DNA from: Pyrofollis japonicus
Lineage (GTDB): Archaea > Thermoproteota > Thermoprotei_A > Sulfolobales > Pyrodictiaceae
Assembly (NCBI RefSeq): GCF_033097485.1
Contig: NZ_AP028634.1
Location: 682,001 to 746,000 of the forward strand
Direction: 5' to 3'
Length of the DNA stretch: 64,000 nt
Positions 42,591-50,843 of this stretch are shown here, piece after piece. How positions within the stretch are numbered: the first letter of the stretch is position 1; the number at the start of each line of letters is the position of its first letter. The position numbers were made by a program, and so were the translations under genes. The notes under the pieces were generated by a model that did not search any database, had not been told where the DNA came from, and worked only from the letters and a program-made list of their open reading frames with translations.

Positions 42591-44237
42591 TTGGCCGAGT
42601 TTGTCCCCGTTGAGCGCGGTAGGAGGGTTGACGAGGCTGTTCTTGGCAGGGTTGGCGGCTTCGCGGGGGTTTATCGTAGTCCGCGTTTTCATCGGCCAAG
42701 GTGGCCTTATTGTTCTCGGCCTTGGTGCCCGAATAACCGCGCCTATACCGGCAAGTACTACGTCAAGGCCACTGTGCCTCTAGGGGAGGATACCGGTATC
42801 AAGATTTATCGCAGGAGCATGTTGAGCAGTGTGCTCTCCTCCGTGTGGCCCATGGTTGCCTCGGAGGCGCTGCACGGCGGGCTGGCCAGGTCTTTGCCGC
42901 TTACTGCTGCCTCTCTTGCCGCCTCGATTATGGGGCTGGAGCCCCTGGTGCCCGGCGGGACAGTGGCGGGTGTGGAGGAGGGGAAGGAGCTTAGGGTAGA
43001 GGTTCTCGAGGACACTGTCGCTGTTGTTGGAGCTGGTGTTGCTGGGCTCCTCGTTGCTCGGAGGCTCCGCGGCCTCGGCGTCCGAGCTGTAGTGTTCGAG
43101 AACAGTGGCAGGGTTGGCGGCTTCTACAGGTTCTTCAGGGGCATGGACCCCGGGCTCGACAAGGTGCTAGAAGAGGCAAAGGATATACCCATAGTCAAGG
43201 CCAGCTATATCGGGTTCTACGACGAGGGACACGCCTTCCTAGCTGGCGACACACTCTACGTGACGCGTGGCCCCGTGATCTATGCTGGTGGCGGGGAGAC
43301 TCCTCCGCCCGTCACTGTTAACAATGACTTGCCGGGGATCGTCTCGGCCAGCTACGGTCTAGAGATCGTCTCCGAGCTAGGCTATCGCCCGCGGAGAGCA
43401 GTCGTGCTCGGCTATGGGTACTGGGCGCCAAGGGTTGCCGACAAGCTGGCCGAAACGGGTGTTGAGACGAGGCTCGTGGCGCCGCGGGGCGGCCTCGCCG
43501 GGGAGCCGGAGAAGGCCGAGCTAGTCGAAGCCGACACCGTTGAGGGCTTCCTGGGCGTGGAGCGGGTCGAGGGCCTAGTGCTGGGGGGAGGCGAGGAGAT
43601 CGCGACCGACATGGTCCTGTCTGCTCTAGGCGAGTACCCTGACGCTAATCCGGTTTACGCTGCTGGCTACAGGCCAGTGTTCCTTGCGAGGTGTTGGCGC
43701 TTCGCCCCCGAGGCCCCGGAGCCAGGCACCCCTATGGAGGCGGTTGGGGGCCTGGTCCCCGCGGGCAGTGTCCTTGGTTACGAGGACTTGGAGGCGGTGA
43801 AGGCCTCGGCGGAGTACGCTGCCGTGTTGGCGGCGAGGTGGCTCGGCGCGGCCGGCGAGGCCGATGCCGAGCACTACTATGGCTTGCTGAGGGAGGCTCT
43901 CGCCTCAGCGGAGAAGGGCTGCGCTACGGCCTCGCGGCCCCCGGTGTGGCTCAGCGGCAGGGTGGAGGGGCTACAGTTCGTGGACATGGATGAGGATATT
44001 CTGCTCTACCACGCCTACTCCGCCTTCACTAAGGGCTACCAGGTTATGGAGCTGCTCAAGAGGAGCACGGGCCTGGGCACGGGCTCGGACCAGGGAAGGT
44101 TCTCGGCGGCGAGCACGGCGATGATACTGGCAGCGATATCCGGCAGGGATCCCTTAAGCATAGGTGTTTTCCGCGCGAGGCCACCCCACTCCGCGCCAAG
44201 CCTAGACCTGTTGGCGCGGATCCCCCTAGAGTGGTGA
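42591..44237 (+). CDS. FAD-dependent amino-acid dehydrogenase, alpha subunit
   Basis: A 548-residue flavoprotein like the alpha subunit of sarcosine oxidase, HcnB or dye-linked L-proline dehydrogenase. The first 90 residues (YRSPRFHRPRWPYCS, then NNRAYTGKYYVKATVPLGED) match the region after the 2Fe-2S ligands of the Fer2_4 domain, but the Cys ligands themselves are absent. GAGVAG at 147-152 is the first nucleotide-binding motif, and VVLGYGYWAPRVADKLAE a second. No GcvT-like C-terminal domain follows. The start is TTG 42591. The beta subunit gene begins 6 bases downstream. Electron transfer from the substrate-oxidising beta subunit to an acceptor is the likely role. Confidence 0.8.
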   Translation: MAEFVPVERGRRVDEAVLGRVGGFAGVYRSPRFHRPRWPYCSRPWCPNNRAYTGKYYVKATVPLGEDTGIKIYRRSMLSSVLSSVWPMVASEALHGGLARSLPLTAASLAASIMGLEPLVPGGTVAGVEEGKELRVEVLEDTVAVVGAGVAGLLVARRLRGLGVRAVVFENSGRVGGFYRFFRGMDPGLDKVLEEAKDIPIVKASYIGFYDEGHAFLAGDTLYVTRGPVIYAGGGETPPPVTVNNDLPGIVSASYGLEIVSELGYRPRRAVVLGYGYWAPRVADKLAETGVETRLVAPRGGLAGEPEKAELVEADTVEGFLGVERVEGLVLGGGEEIATDMVLSALGEYPDANPVYAAGYRPVFLARCWRFAPEAPEPGTPMEAVGGLVPAGSVLGYEDLEAVKASAEYAAVLAARWLGAAGEADAEHYYGLLREALASAEKGCATASRPPVWLSGRVEGLQFVDMDEDILLYHAYSAFTKGYQVMELLKRSTGLGTGSDQGRFSAASTAMILAAISGRDPLSIGVFRARPPHSAPSLDLLARIPLEW

Positions 44238-44243
44238 AACGGC

Positions 44244-45464
44244 ATGAGTGGAGAGGAGACTATGCACGGGTTGCCCAGGATAAGGTTCGCGGACAAGCTC
44301 CCAGACAGGGCAGACATAGTCATTATTGGCGGCGGGGCCGCTGGCATAGCCACCGCCTACGCCATGGCCAGGCTCGGGTACTCGGAGAGCCACCGCGTAG
44401 TGGTGCTAGAGCGAGGCTACCTTGGCAGGGGCTCTGCTACGAGGAATGCTGGGAGGTTCCGGATCCACTTCTTCTCAAAGGAGAACGCCAGGTTCGCCCT
44501 AGAGTCGAGGAAGAGGATCCTCGAACTCCCCCACGTGACCGGCGTGAACCCGGTCATAACCCTCGGGGGCTACCTGTGGCTCTTCCAGCGAGAAGAGACC
44601 CTTGAAGCGTTCCGGAGGACGAACGAGGAGATATGGAGGCCCCTAGGCGCCCCAGTAGAGTTCATGAGCGTCGAGGAGGTCAGGGAGAGGTTCCCCCTGC
44701 TTAACCCGGAGGGCTATGCTGGCGCAGCATTTGGGCCACAGAACGGCAGCGTACACCACGACTACATGATTATAGGCGAGGCTACCTACGCGGCCTCAAA
44801 GGGCGTGATAATCGCGCCGTTCACGGAAGCCGAGGAAATAGTAGTTGAGGCCAGCAGAGTGAAGGGGGTGAGGGTCAAGGGGCACGGCACAATAGAGGCC
44901 GACAAGGTCCTGGTGGCGGCCGGTATCTGGACGAAGACACTCCTAGAGAGGATGAGGATAGAGCTGCCGCTCAAGCCGGTGAGGAAGAGCCTATTCGTGA
45001 CCGAGCCATACAAGTTCACGCTGAAGCCCTTCGTAACGGAGTTCGAGACGGGTAGCTACGTGTGCCAGACACCCAAGGGAGAGATAATAGCCACGATGAA
45101 GTATGCGCCCGGCGAGCCCGAGACAATGGATTTCGGGAGCGTCTCGCTGCGCTGGATAGCCGCGACGGCAAGGTTCGTGAAAAAGCTAGTGCCGTGGGCG
45201 AGACTAGACCTAATGAGGGTTTGGAGCGGCCACTACAACGTATCCCCCGACCACAGCCACATACTCGGCAGGGACCCCGAGTGGCCACAGGGGCTATACG
45301 TCGCCACCGGGTTCAGCGGCCACGGGCTAATGATGTCCCCCTATGCTGGAGAACTCGTAGCGATAAACATGGTTGAGGACAAGGTCCACCCAGACATGGA
45401 GCCGTATCTCCCGACAAGGTTCCGGGAAGGCAGGCTGATACACGAGGGCCTAGTCATAGGCTGA
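44244..45464 (+). CDS. FAD-dependent oxidoreductase (DAO family), beta subunit
   Basis: A 406-residue member of the D-amino-acid oxidase/sarcosine oxidase beta family. FAD motif is GGGAAG at 29-34, followed by ARLGYSESHRVVVLERGYL and GSATRNAGRFR. The C-terminal GLYVATGFSGHGLMMSPYAG is the conserved FAD-binding end. It oxidises a secondary or N-methyl amino acid, probably proline, sarcosine or a related compound; sequence alone does not choose. The sizes of the two subunits fit archaeal dye-linked proline dehydrogenases. No gene for a small 2Fe-2S gamma subunit is seen. Operon with the upstream alpha subunit. Confidence 0.85.
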   Translation: MSGEETMHGLPRIRFADKLPDRADIVIIGGGAAGIATAYAMARLGYSESHRVVVLERGYLGRGSATRNAGRFRIHFFSKENARFALESRKRILELPHVTGVNPVITLGGYLWLFQREETLEAFRRTNEEIWRPLGAPVEFMSVEEVRERFPLLNPEGYAGAAFGPQNGSVHHDYMIIGEATYAASKGVIIAPFTEAEEIVVEASRVKGVRVKGHGTIEADKVLVAAGIWTKTLLERMRIELPLKPVRKSLFVTEPYKFTLKPFVTEFETGSYVCQTPKGEIIATMKYAPGEPETMDFGSVSLRWIAATARFVKKLVPWARLDLMRVWSGHYNVSPDHSHILGRDPEWPQGLYVATGFSGHGLMMSPYAGELVAINMVEDKVHPDMEPYLPTRFREGRLIHEGLVIG

Positions 45465-45535
45465 CACACCTCCCCCGGGAGACAACCAATATATAGAGGC
45501 CGCTGGGCACAGCAGGAAAAGGTGCAATATTCGCC

Positions 45536-46192
45536 GTGAGGAAACAAGCAGCAATCACCGTCCTCACCCTATTCGCAGCATCCCTACTCTCGGCGCTCAT
45601 TCTCCAAGCCCACGCCGCCCCCGACTGGGCGAAGAAGGGCAACTGGGCAGAATACGAGACTGAGCTGGTGATGGAGGGGGCCCCGCTCCAACTAGTATTC
45701 GGGGCCACGAGGCTACGCGTAACCGAGACCGTGAAGATAACCATAATGGATGTGAACGAGACCGGCTTCAAGGCAGAGATGAGAATAGTATCCTACAGCG
45801 TCGAGCCAAAAGAGTTCGAGAAACACATGGAGAACATGACGCTGAAGACGCAGACAGTGTTCGTGCCCTTCGACAAGGAGCCGGCCAAACAGCCAATATT
45901 CTACGCAGACCCCTCCAAGCTACCACCGGACGGAAAGGTGGTCGCAGGGCCACAGGACACCCCGGTGACAGCGACATACGACAAGAAAACAGGCTGGCTA
46001 ATAGAAGCAACAGCCAGCAACACACAGAACAACGTGACCACAACGATGCACGTAAAGCTCCTACGCAGCAGCTTTGCAGCAGCAACAACACCGGGACAGA
46101 CAAGCAACAAGACAATACTACTCGCAACGGGGGCCGCGGCAGTAATAGCGGTGATAGCTGCCGCAATACTCGTAGCGAAAAAGAAGAAGTAA
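45536..46192 (+). CDS. Secreted protein with C-terminal membrane anchor, unknown function
   Basis: A 218-residue surface protein from GTG 45536. A signal peptide (AAITVLTLFAASLLSALIL, cleavable after AHA) is followed by a strand-rich ectodomain that repeatedly shows threonine and possible N-glycosylation sites (NET, NMT, NVT). A C-terminal hydrophobic helix (about 191-213) ends in Lys-Lys-Lys-Lys. That is the layout of archaeal single-anchor extracytoplasmic proteins. No domain is recognised. TATA-like AATATATAG at 45489-45497 precedes it. Confidence 0.7.
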   Translation: MRKQAAITVLTLFAASLLSALILQAHAAPDWAKKGNWAEYETELVMEGAPLQLVFGATRLRVTETVKITIMDVNETGFKAEMRIVSYSVEPKEFEKHMENMTLKTQTVFVPFDKEPAKQPIFYADPSKLPPDGKVVAGPQDTPVTATYDKKTGWLIEATASNTQNNVTTTMHVKLLRSSFAAATTPGQTSNKTILLATGAAAVIAVIAAAILVAKKKK

Positions 46193-46217
46193 AAAAGAGC
46201 CAAGCTATTGCCTAGTA

Positions 46218-47057
46218 TCATTGGCTAAGTCTTAGTTCTTGTAGGCCGGTGAAGGGCTTCACTGCTAGTTCTAGGCCTTTCTCCTTTGCTAGGTCGGCTA
46301 TGGTTGAGGAGACGTAGGCTGCGAGCCCCTCTGCCTCGGCGAGCAGGGGCTCGTAGTATTTTCTCCTCTTCTCGTCCAGGCCTGGGGCTAGGTAGCCGTG
46401 CACGTAGAGCCTCGGAGACATGGTGCGCGACGATACCGTGGCTATTGCGAGGTCTAGGGCTGTCCTAGTATACTTCTTCGCCCTCTCCACGGCCTCGCCT
46501 ATACCGTAGCCGAGTGACAGCATCCTTGACAAGAATATGGCGAACACCTGCGTATCAGTATACGCCTGGGTCACAACACCCACTTCTTCGCCCAGCTTGT
46601 CCTTGTACAGCCCACCGTTATGCGCCACATAGATGTCTATGCGCTCACTCGGGAACTCTACAACCTCTAGAAACGGATGAGCATGAGTAGTGCCGCGCGG
46701 CTCCCCCCGACTAGCCCTACGAGCATGGAAGACCACAACGGCCTCCTCGGTATCGCTCGAAGAGATTAGCTTGGCGACACGCTCCGCAGCCTCCCCGAGA
46801 GCACGGAGATTAACCCTACACGCCTCCTCCCCGCCGACACCAACGCCGCCAGCATCAAACCTCTCATAAGCCATGAACCAAGAACCCCTTATCCTCCGTG
46901 CAACAAAGAACCCATACCCATGGCAGTGACGAGCATCACCACCAGTAATAGCAGGCAAGTAGTGATCATCACTAGCAGCGAGAGGAAGGAGCCTCACAAG
47001 CTCAGCAATAAGCCCTAACCCACTGCCCCTAGCAACACCAGCCACAAGCCTACACAA
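46218..47057 (-). CDS. Class II glutamine amidotransferase-like protein
   Basis: A 279-residue protein of the YafJ/EgtC-like group of Ntn-type amidotransferases. The nucleophile is Cys2 after removal of Met. VVFHARRASRGEP (Arg binding the glutamine carboxylate) and VAHNGGLYKDKL, with the conserved Asn-Gly-Gly, are intact, as is TQAYTDTQVFAIFL. No synthase domain is fused, so the amidated acceptor is unknown. The TTG at 47057 makes Cys2 the second residue and so fixes the start. Composition runs from G/T-rich at its 5' end to A/C-rich at its 3' end on the coding strand. Confidence 0.85.
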   Translation of the reverse strand: MCRLVAGVARGSGLGLIAELVRLLPLAASDDHYLPAITGGDARHCHGYGFFVARRIRGSWFMAYERFDAGGVGVGGEEACRVNLRALGEAAERVAKLISSSDTEEAVVVFHARRASRGEPRGTTHAHPFLEVVEFPSERIDIYVAHNGGLYKDKLGEEVGVVTQAYTDTQVFAIFLSRMLSLGYGIGEAVERAKKYTRTALDLAIATVSSRTMSPRLYVHGYLAPGLDEKRRKYYEPLLAEAEGLAAYVSSTIADLAKEKGLELAVKPFTGLQELRLSQ

Positions 47058-47244
47058 GCCACAACACCAGCCGAAACCCCATAAACCCCACGGAAATAAA
47101 GATAACCATGATCATTTTCTCGCATTGCGTATTTACCCCAACCCTCTTCGTCTTTAAATTCCTCTTTCTTTTCTCATTGGAACCTGTCCTTAGTGGAGTT
47201 GTAAGGCTTCTTGGGAACAACGTTTCAAACCCATACATTTCCAT

Positions 47245-47385
47245 CAGAACGTTATCGCATAGAGTAGAATGGGGAAACGGGTAAGATATTCATTACCAAC
47301 CACCTTATAAGCCGACCGTGTTCCAAAGGAGATAAATAGCAGTGCCTTAAGGAAAATTATTCGGATCCCAAAAGGGAACAAACCA
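47245..47385 (+). promoter_or_regulatory. Probable CRISPR leader
   Basis: An A+T-rich stretch directly left of the first repeat, with CCTTATAAGCC at about 47301 and further A/T runs to TTCGGATCCC near 47360. The array degenerates at its right end and its repeat ends in ATTGTAAG, like crRNA 5' handles of crenarchaeal type I-A systems. The leader and promoter therefore belong on this side. The remainder of the 328-base gap (47058-47244) holds nothing recognisable. Confidence 0.6.
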
Positions 47386-48106
47386 CTCTAACTCAAAAGA
47401 GAATTGTAAGCGTATGATTCAGCAGCGATCGGTAACGATCTATGGCGTCTCTAACTCAAAAGAGAATTGTAAGAATGGGTTTGGAGGAACGGAGGAAAAC
47501 GAATAAGCATCTATACCATCTCTAACTCAAAAGAGAATTGTAAGATGGCTACTATGGTTATGTTTACCCCGCTGACGTCTGTCCCGTCTCTAACTCAAAA
47601 GAGAATTGTAAGGCTCTCTAAAGGATGCTATCAGCGGCGCGTTTACGTGGCTCAACTCTAACTCAAAAGAGAATTGTAAGAGAGCATGCTCTCCGCCTCT
47701 TGGCTGAGTGGAGGGAGCTTCGCTCTAGCTCTAACTCAAAAGAGAATTGTAAGCCAACAAAAAGCCCAGGTCCCTGTCTCCTACAAGATAGATGCGGCTC
47801 TAACTCAAAAGAGAATTGTAAGTGTCAATACGCTTTATGAGCTCTATGAATTCTTCTGCCCACTCATCTCTAACTCAAAAGAGAATTGTAAGTTGTAGCG
47901 CCCGGGCAGGGCTAGCCCCCTCTCTGAGCCTGTAGCCATCCTCTAACTCAAAAGAGAATTGTAAGTGATTCAGCTAAGGCGATGAAATCCTTTATGCCTA
48001 TCCTCTTGTCCCTCTAACTCAAAAGAGAATTGTAAGTTGTAGCCGCGCTCGTAGAGCTGGTTCAGCAAGTCGCTGTAGTTACTAGAACTCAAAAGAGAAT
48101 TGTAAG
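47386..48106 (+). CRISPR. CRISPR array, 11 repeats and 10 spacers
   Basis: A 25-base repeat reads CTCTAACTCAAAAGAGAATT then GTAAG. Repeats begin at 47386, 47449, 47520, 47588, 47656, 47729, 47798, 47868, 47941, 48012 and 48082. Ten are identical; the last has two changes in its first four bases. Spacers are 38, 46, 43, 43, 48, 44, 45, 48, 46 and 45 bases, all distinct by eye. The final degenerate repeat and the orientation of the ATTGTAAG end indicate transcription left to right. No cas gene is present in the window, so processing and interference must be supplied from elsewhere. I saw no spacer match inside the window. Confidence 0.97.
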
Positions 48107-48350
48107 ATAGCTGGCCACGTCTCGGGGTTCCAGCCACAGTCAGCCCTTATCGAGGATAACGCACTGGCCACGCAGTACCCGTTGCCGCTACAAGTGCTTG
48201 ACGTGTTATCGCCCCAGTCAACCGTCACGTTAACCCACTGCCCCGGAGGCCGCAACAACGACACTGACGGGGATATACTTGTAAAAGCTCGCTGGCGGGC
48301 AGAACATCTGAACCCAACCGCCTCCCCCCGGCGGCGCCGAGAGAGCCGCC
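48107..48350 (-). pseudogene. Fragment of a secreted-protein gene at the array end
   Basis: On the minus strand a frame reads WVNVTVDWGDNTSSTCSGNG and continues ALSSIRADCGWNPETWPAIL, a convincing extracytoplasmic domain. It then runs straight into the terminal CRISPR repeat, where translation turns into repeat-derived sequence. The upstream part of the frame is not protein-like. It looks like the truncated remains of a pilin-like or surface protein. Confidence 0.3.
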
Positions 48351-48415
48351 ACCCTGCCCCGAGACCCAGGCAACAATAACAGCCACGGTCACCGCCTAGG
48401 CCTAGCTGCTCTTCG

Positions 48416-48588
48416 CTATATCCGCGCACTCCAGAGGTAGGCTATAGCCCCTATGAGCGCCAGTATCGTCGCGAAGCCGTCGCCAGCTCCCTTAGGCTAG
48501 CCGTCTCGGTGCCGCCGGCAGTGTGGGCCACGACCGTTATCGCGGGCAGTGCGGCATGTATTGCTAGGAGTAATGCAGCAAGCCGCAT
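48416..48588 (-). pseudogene. Small membrane protein gene broken by a frameshift
   Basis: From ATG 48588 the minus strand encodes a signal-peptide-like MRLAALLLAIHAALPAITVV and continues to about residue 32. A single frame change near 48490 then opens GAGDGFATILALIGAIAYLW and a stop at 48416-48418. In the original frame it stops at 48451. The two halves form a sensible signal peptide plus C-terminal anchor, so this is either a decayed gene or a sequence error. Function unknown. Confidence 0.35.
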
Positions 48589-48795
48589 ATGTCTTCCCGG
48601 GAACACAGTTCCAGAACCCCCCGCTACTCTAAGCCTGCTGGGAGATGATGCTCCGCCCTCGATGCCGACTCAAAGGCCTAATTACCGCGTCCACGGCGAT
48701 GGCATTAATAATTTCTTTATCAGAATTATCAATGCGGGTTATGTAGACCGGGCATACACGGGCTTAGAGAACAAGAGAAACCAGGGACAAGACTG
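48589..48795. other. Gap between the broken gene and the convergent pair
   Basis: Roughly 200 bases with an A+T-rich patch at 48700-48735 that could serve as a promoter for the following plus-strand gene. No repeat or RNA gene is recognised. Confidence 0.35.
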
Positions 48796-48873
48796 ATGTT
48801 GAAGTACTCGACTCTAAACTGTGCAGCATTCGAGCATAGTATATATTTGCTGGCAGCTTATTCTCCTACGGGA

Positions 48874-49107
48874 ATGCGGAAGATGGCTCACGTGGATGTA
48901 GCTAGGAATACCGTTGAGGAGATAGTACCTCAGGAGGTACTCCAAAGGATTATGGAGGAGCTTCGCCGCCACGGGGTAAGGGCGCGAGTAAGACTAAACC
49001 ACCGCGGAACCCCCGACATATACATAGACTATGATGACTTGGATAAACTGTTCCAGCTCTGCGACAGGGGCGTGCTCAGCAAGGAGGCCCGGGAGCTACT
49101 CTGCTAG
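48874..49107 (+). CDS. Small protein paired with a RelE-like toxin, possible antitoxin
   Basis: 77 residues from ATG 48874, or from ATG 48883; an ATG at 48796 is also in frame but the added residues are not conserved-looking. It has a helix (VPQEVLQRIMEELRRHGVR), then strand-rich sequence (ARVRLNHRGTPDIYIDYDDL) and a final acidic helix. It converges on the RelE-like gene, sharing four bases at the stops (49104-49107). No DNA-binding motif is obvious, so the antitoxin suggestion comes only from position. Confidence 0.5.
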   Translation: MRKMAHVDVARNTVEEIVPQEVLQRIMEELRRHGVRARVRLNHRGTPDIYIDYDDLDKLFQLCDRGVLSKEARELLC

Positions 49108-49385
49108 CAGCACTCCTCATACACTCTTTCACGAGGCCCAACACACTCAATAAGAACCTCGCACTTATCCTCAATTACACGGTAAATAACACGATAATCA
49201 CCAAGCCTCCTAGAAAGCATGCCTTTACAGCGTCCCCGAAGCAACTTATCAGCCGCGCTGTATGGATCATGTTTTAGCTCTTCAACTAGGCTATCGAGGC
49301 GCTTACGCAGCTGAGGATAGCGCTTCACCCTACGCACAACCCAATGAGAAACCCCGACTCTCCATTCTTTACATTCCCTTGTCAC
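49104..49385 (-). CDS. RelE/ParE-like toxin
   Basis: 93 residues from GTG 49385. The fold pattern is that of the RelE/ParE superfamily: helices RRVKRYPQLRKRLDSLVEEL, then LLRGRCKGMLSRRLGDYRVI and the strand YRVIEDKCEVLIECV ending near ERVY. The Arg-Leu-Gly-Asp-Tyr-Arg-Val/Ile-Tyr core is characteristic. Most act on ribosome-bound mRNA or on gyrase. The partner lies on the opposite strand rather than in the usual tandem order. Confidence 0.82.
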   Translation of the reverse strand: MTRECKEWRVGVSHWVVRRVKRYPQLRKRLDSLVEELKHDPYSAADKLLRGRCKGMLSRRLGDYRVIYRVIEDKCEVLIECVGPRERVYEECC

Positions 49386-49414
49386 CGGCTGACTCCCTCC
49401 ACACTACACTAAAT

Positions 49415-49506
49415 GTAAAACTCAATAGAGAGTCGTAAGGGGGTTATCAGGTGGCCAGCACCATCGTTGAGTCATAACCACCTCTAACTCAGAAGAGAAT
49501 TGTAAG
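49415..49506 (+). CRISPR. Decayed CRISPR mini-array, two repeats
   Basis: A repeat at 49482-49506 differs from the main array repeat by one base (A to G at position 11). A second at 49415-49439 matches it at 19 of 25 positions and is clearly degenerate. They enclose a 42-base spacer and run in the same direction as the main array, 1.3 kb to the left. It is probably a detached or dying piece of that array; no leader is seen. Confidence 0.75.
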
Positions 49507-49685
49507 CGTGGTGCCCGTATACACGGGCTCAGCATGGATAACCGATACTGGATATGCTCGAAAATAATTTGAGGATAATGTAATCCGTTATCTGGATGCA
49601 GGAGAGGGACGTATTAGGTAAATGGAGAAAGAGTTGTAACGTCTGTGTATTTACTCTGCAAAGATGCTATAATTGCTCGTGGTGC
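49507..49685. other. Gap between the mini-array and the VIT1 gene
   Basis: About 180 bases without a recognisable gene. It includes the A+T-rich AAAATAATTTGAGGATAATG at 49560-49579. Nothing else is visible. Confidence 0.35.
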
Positions 49686-50579
49686 TTAGGTTTCTATGTT
49701 TTCTATTCCGAATATTCTGCCTAGTAGTTCGCCGAAGAGGAAGCTGCCTATTGCTGTCCCTATCATTAGTGTCGCGCTTTCTAGGAATTCTCTTGTGAAG
49801 CTTTTGCCCTGTACTACTGTGCTGTAGAAGGTGAAGGCGCCGGTCAGTAGGAATGCTAGTAGTAGTGATGTGGTGAAGGCTAGTAGCATGTTGTGTGTTA
49901 GGAAGTATGGTAGGGCTAGGAGTACCACGGAGAATATGTAGGAGGCGCCGGTCACCATTGCGCTTGTGGAGGGCTTTGTTTCTCCTCCGTGCTTTGCCTG
50001 CAGGTAGGCTGCGCCAGCCATTGAGAGTGCCGCGGAGAAGCCTACTACTAGGCCGGCGACGCCGGCCATGATCGTGTTGCTGGTTGCTCCTAGGAAGCCC
50101 GCGTGTACGCCAGTAATCTCTACTATGGCGTCGGCGAGGCCTAGGGCCACGTAGCCCAGGTATTTTACGCGGACGTCCTCAACTCTCTCCAAGAGCTCGT
50201 GTTCATGTGTCTCCTCGTCCGCTATGATGCTCTCGAGTATTTTCCTCTCCTCGCCATCAACGTGGGGCAGGAACTCCCTGTAGCTGCGGACAGCGTCCTC
50301 TTCGCCTCTCTCCAGGAGCTGGAGCACAAACACGGGGCCGAGGAGCTTGTAGAGGAGGCTTAGCCCCTTCAGCTTCCAGCCGTATGGCTCGCAGTGCTTG
50401 CCGAGAACCCTTGACCAGAACTCCATATGCCTCCTCTCCTGCTCGGCGAACGCCTTCAGTATTCTGCGCAGCTCCTTGTCCCCAGTCTTGCTCGCTAATA
50501 GCTCGTAGGCCTTCGTGGCGGTGGCTTCCTCTCTACAGAACTGCTCGACGAGCCTCATCTTGTCCCTTGGTATGGGCAT
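49686..50579 (-). CDS. Rubrerythrin-VIT1 fusion, iron/manganese transporter
   Basis: A 297-residue protein. Residues 1-135 form a ferritin-like diiron domain: Glu residues in FCREEATATKAYELL, then AEQERRHMEFW and ADEETHEHELLERVE supply the metal ligands. The C-terminal half is a VIT1/CCC1-type membrane domain with five hydrophobic segments starting GYVALGLADAIVEITGVHAG. Such fusions export iron or manganese, with the soluble domain sensing or delivering the metal. ATG 50579. It stands alone; no Fur-type site is identified. Confidence 0.9.
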   Translation of the reverse strand: MPIPRDKMRLVEQFCREEATATKAYELLASKTGDKELRRILKAFAEQERRHMEFWSRVLGKHCEPYGWKLKGLSLLYKLLGPVFVLQLLERGEEDAVRSYREFLPHVDGEERKILESIIADEETHEHELLERVEDVRVKYLGYVALGLADAIVEITGVHAGFLGATSNTIMAGVAGLVVGFSAALSMAGAAYLQAKHGGETKPSTSAMVTGASYIFSVVLLALPYFLTHNMLLAFTTSLLLAFLLTGAFTFYSTVVQGKSFTREFLESATLMIGTAIGSFLFGELLGRIFGIENIET

Positions 50580-50843
50580 CTCGTGGCCTCACCCCGCTAA
50601 GTAGTGGTGGCTAACAGCTATGTTTTTAGGGTAAACGCCTCCTCGGTGGCCGAGAACTGGCTGTGGAGGCCGCAAAGCTATCCGAACCAATTTCTTACTA
50701 GAAACAAGTATGCTTTAATTGTTTCCCCGCCCCGGAGGAGCGGCTCGGCCCCGCTCCTCGCCAACAATAAGAAGGGATACACGCCAACCCCGGGCACGGG
50801 AAAGGGCTCGCTGGAACAGTATCTGAAGAGGTGTCGCCAACCC

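Noticed and set aside
47050-47244. A 64-residue minus-strand frame with a hydrophobic end
   Set aside because: It overlaps the amidotransferase start and the leader side of the array, and its sequence is low in protein character.
47625-47898. Overlapping plus-strand frames across the CRISPR array containing repeated LTQKRIVS/SNSKENCK segments
   Set aside because: They are translations of the CRISPR repeat with varying spacers, not genes.
48082-48429. A 115-residue minus-strand frame ending in ILQFSFEF
   Set aside because: The last residues come from the terminal CRISPR repeat and the N-terminal half is not protein-like; only the middle is reported as a possible gene fragment.
50604-50843. 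80-residue N-terminal extension of the precorrin-2 dehydrogenase
   Set aside because: It lacks domain similarity, includes the probable promoter, and a ribosome-binding site supports TTG 50844.
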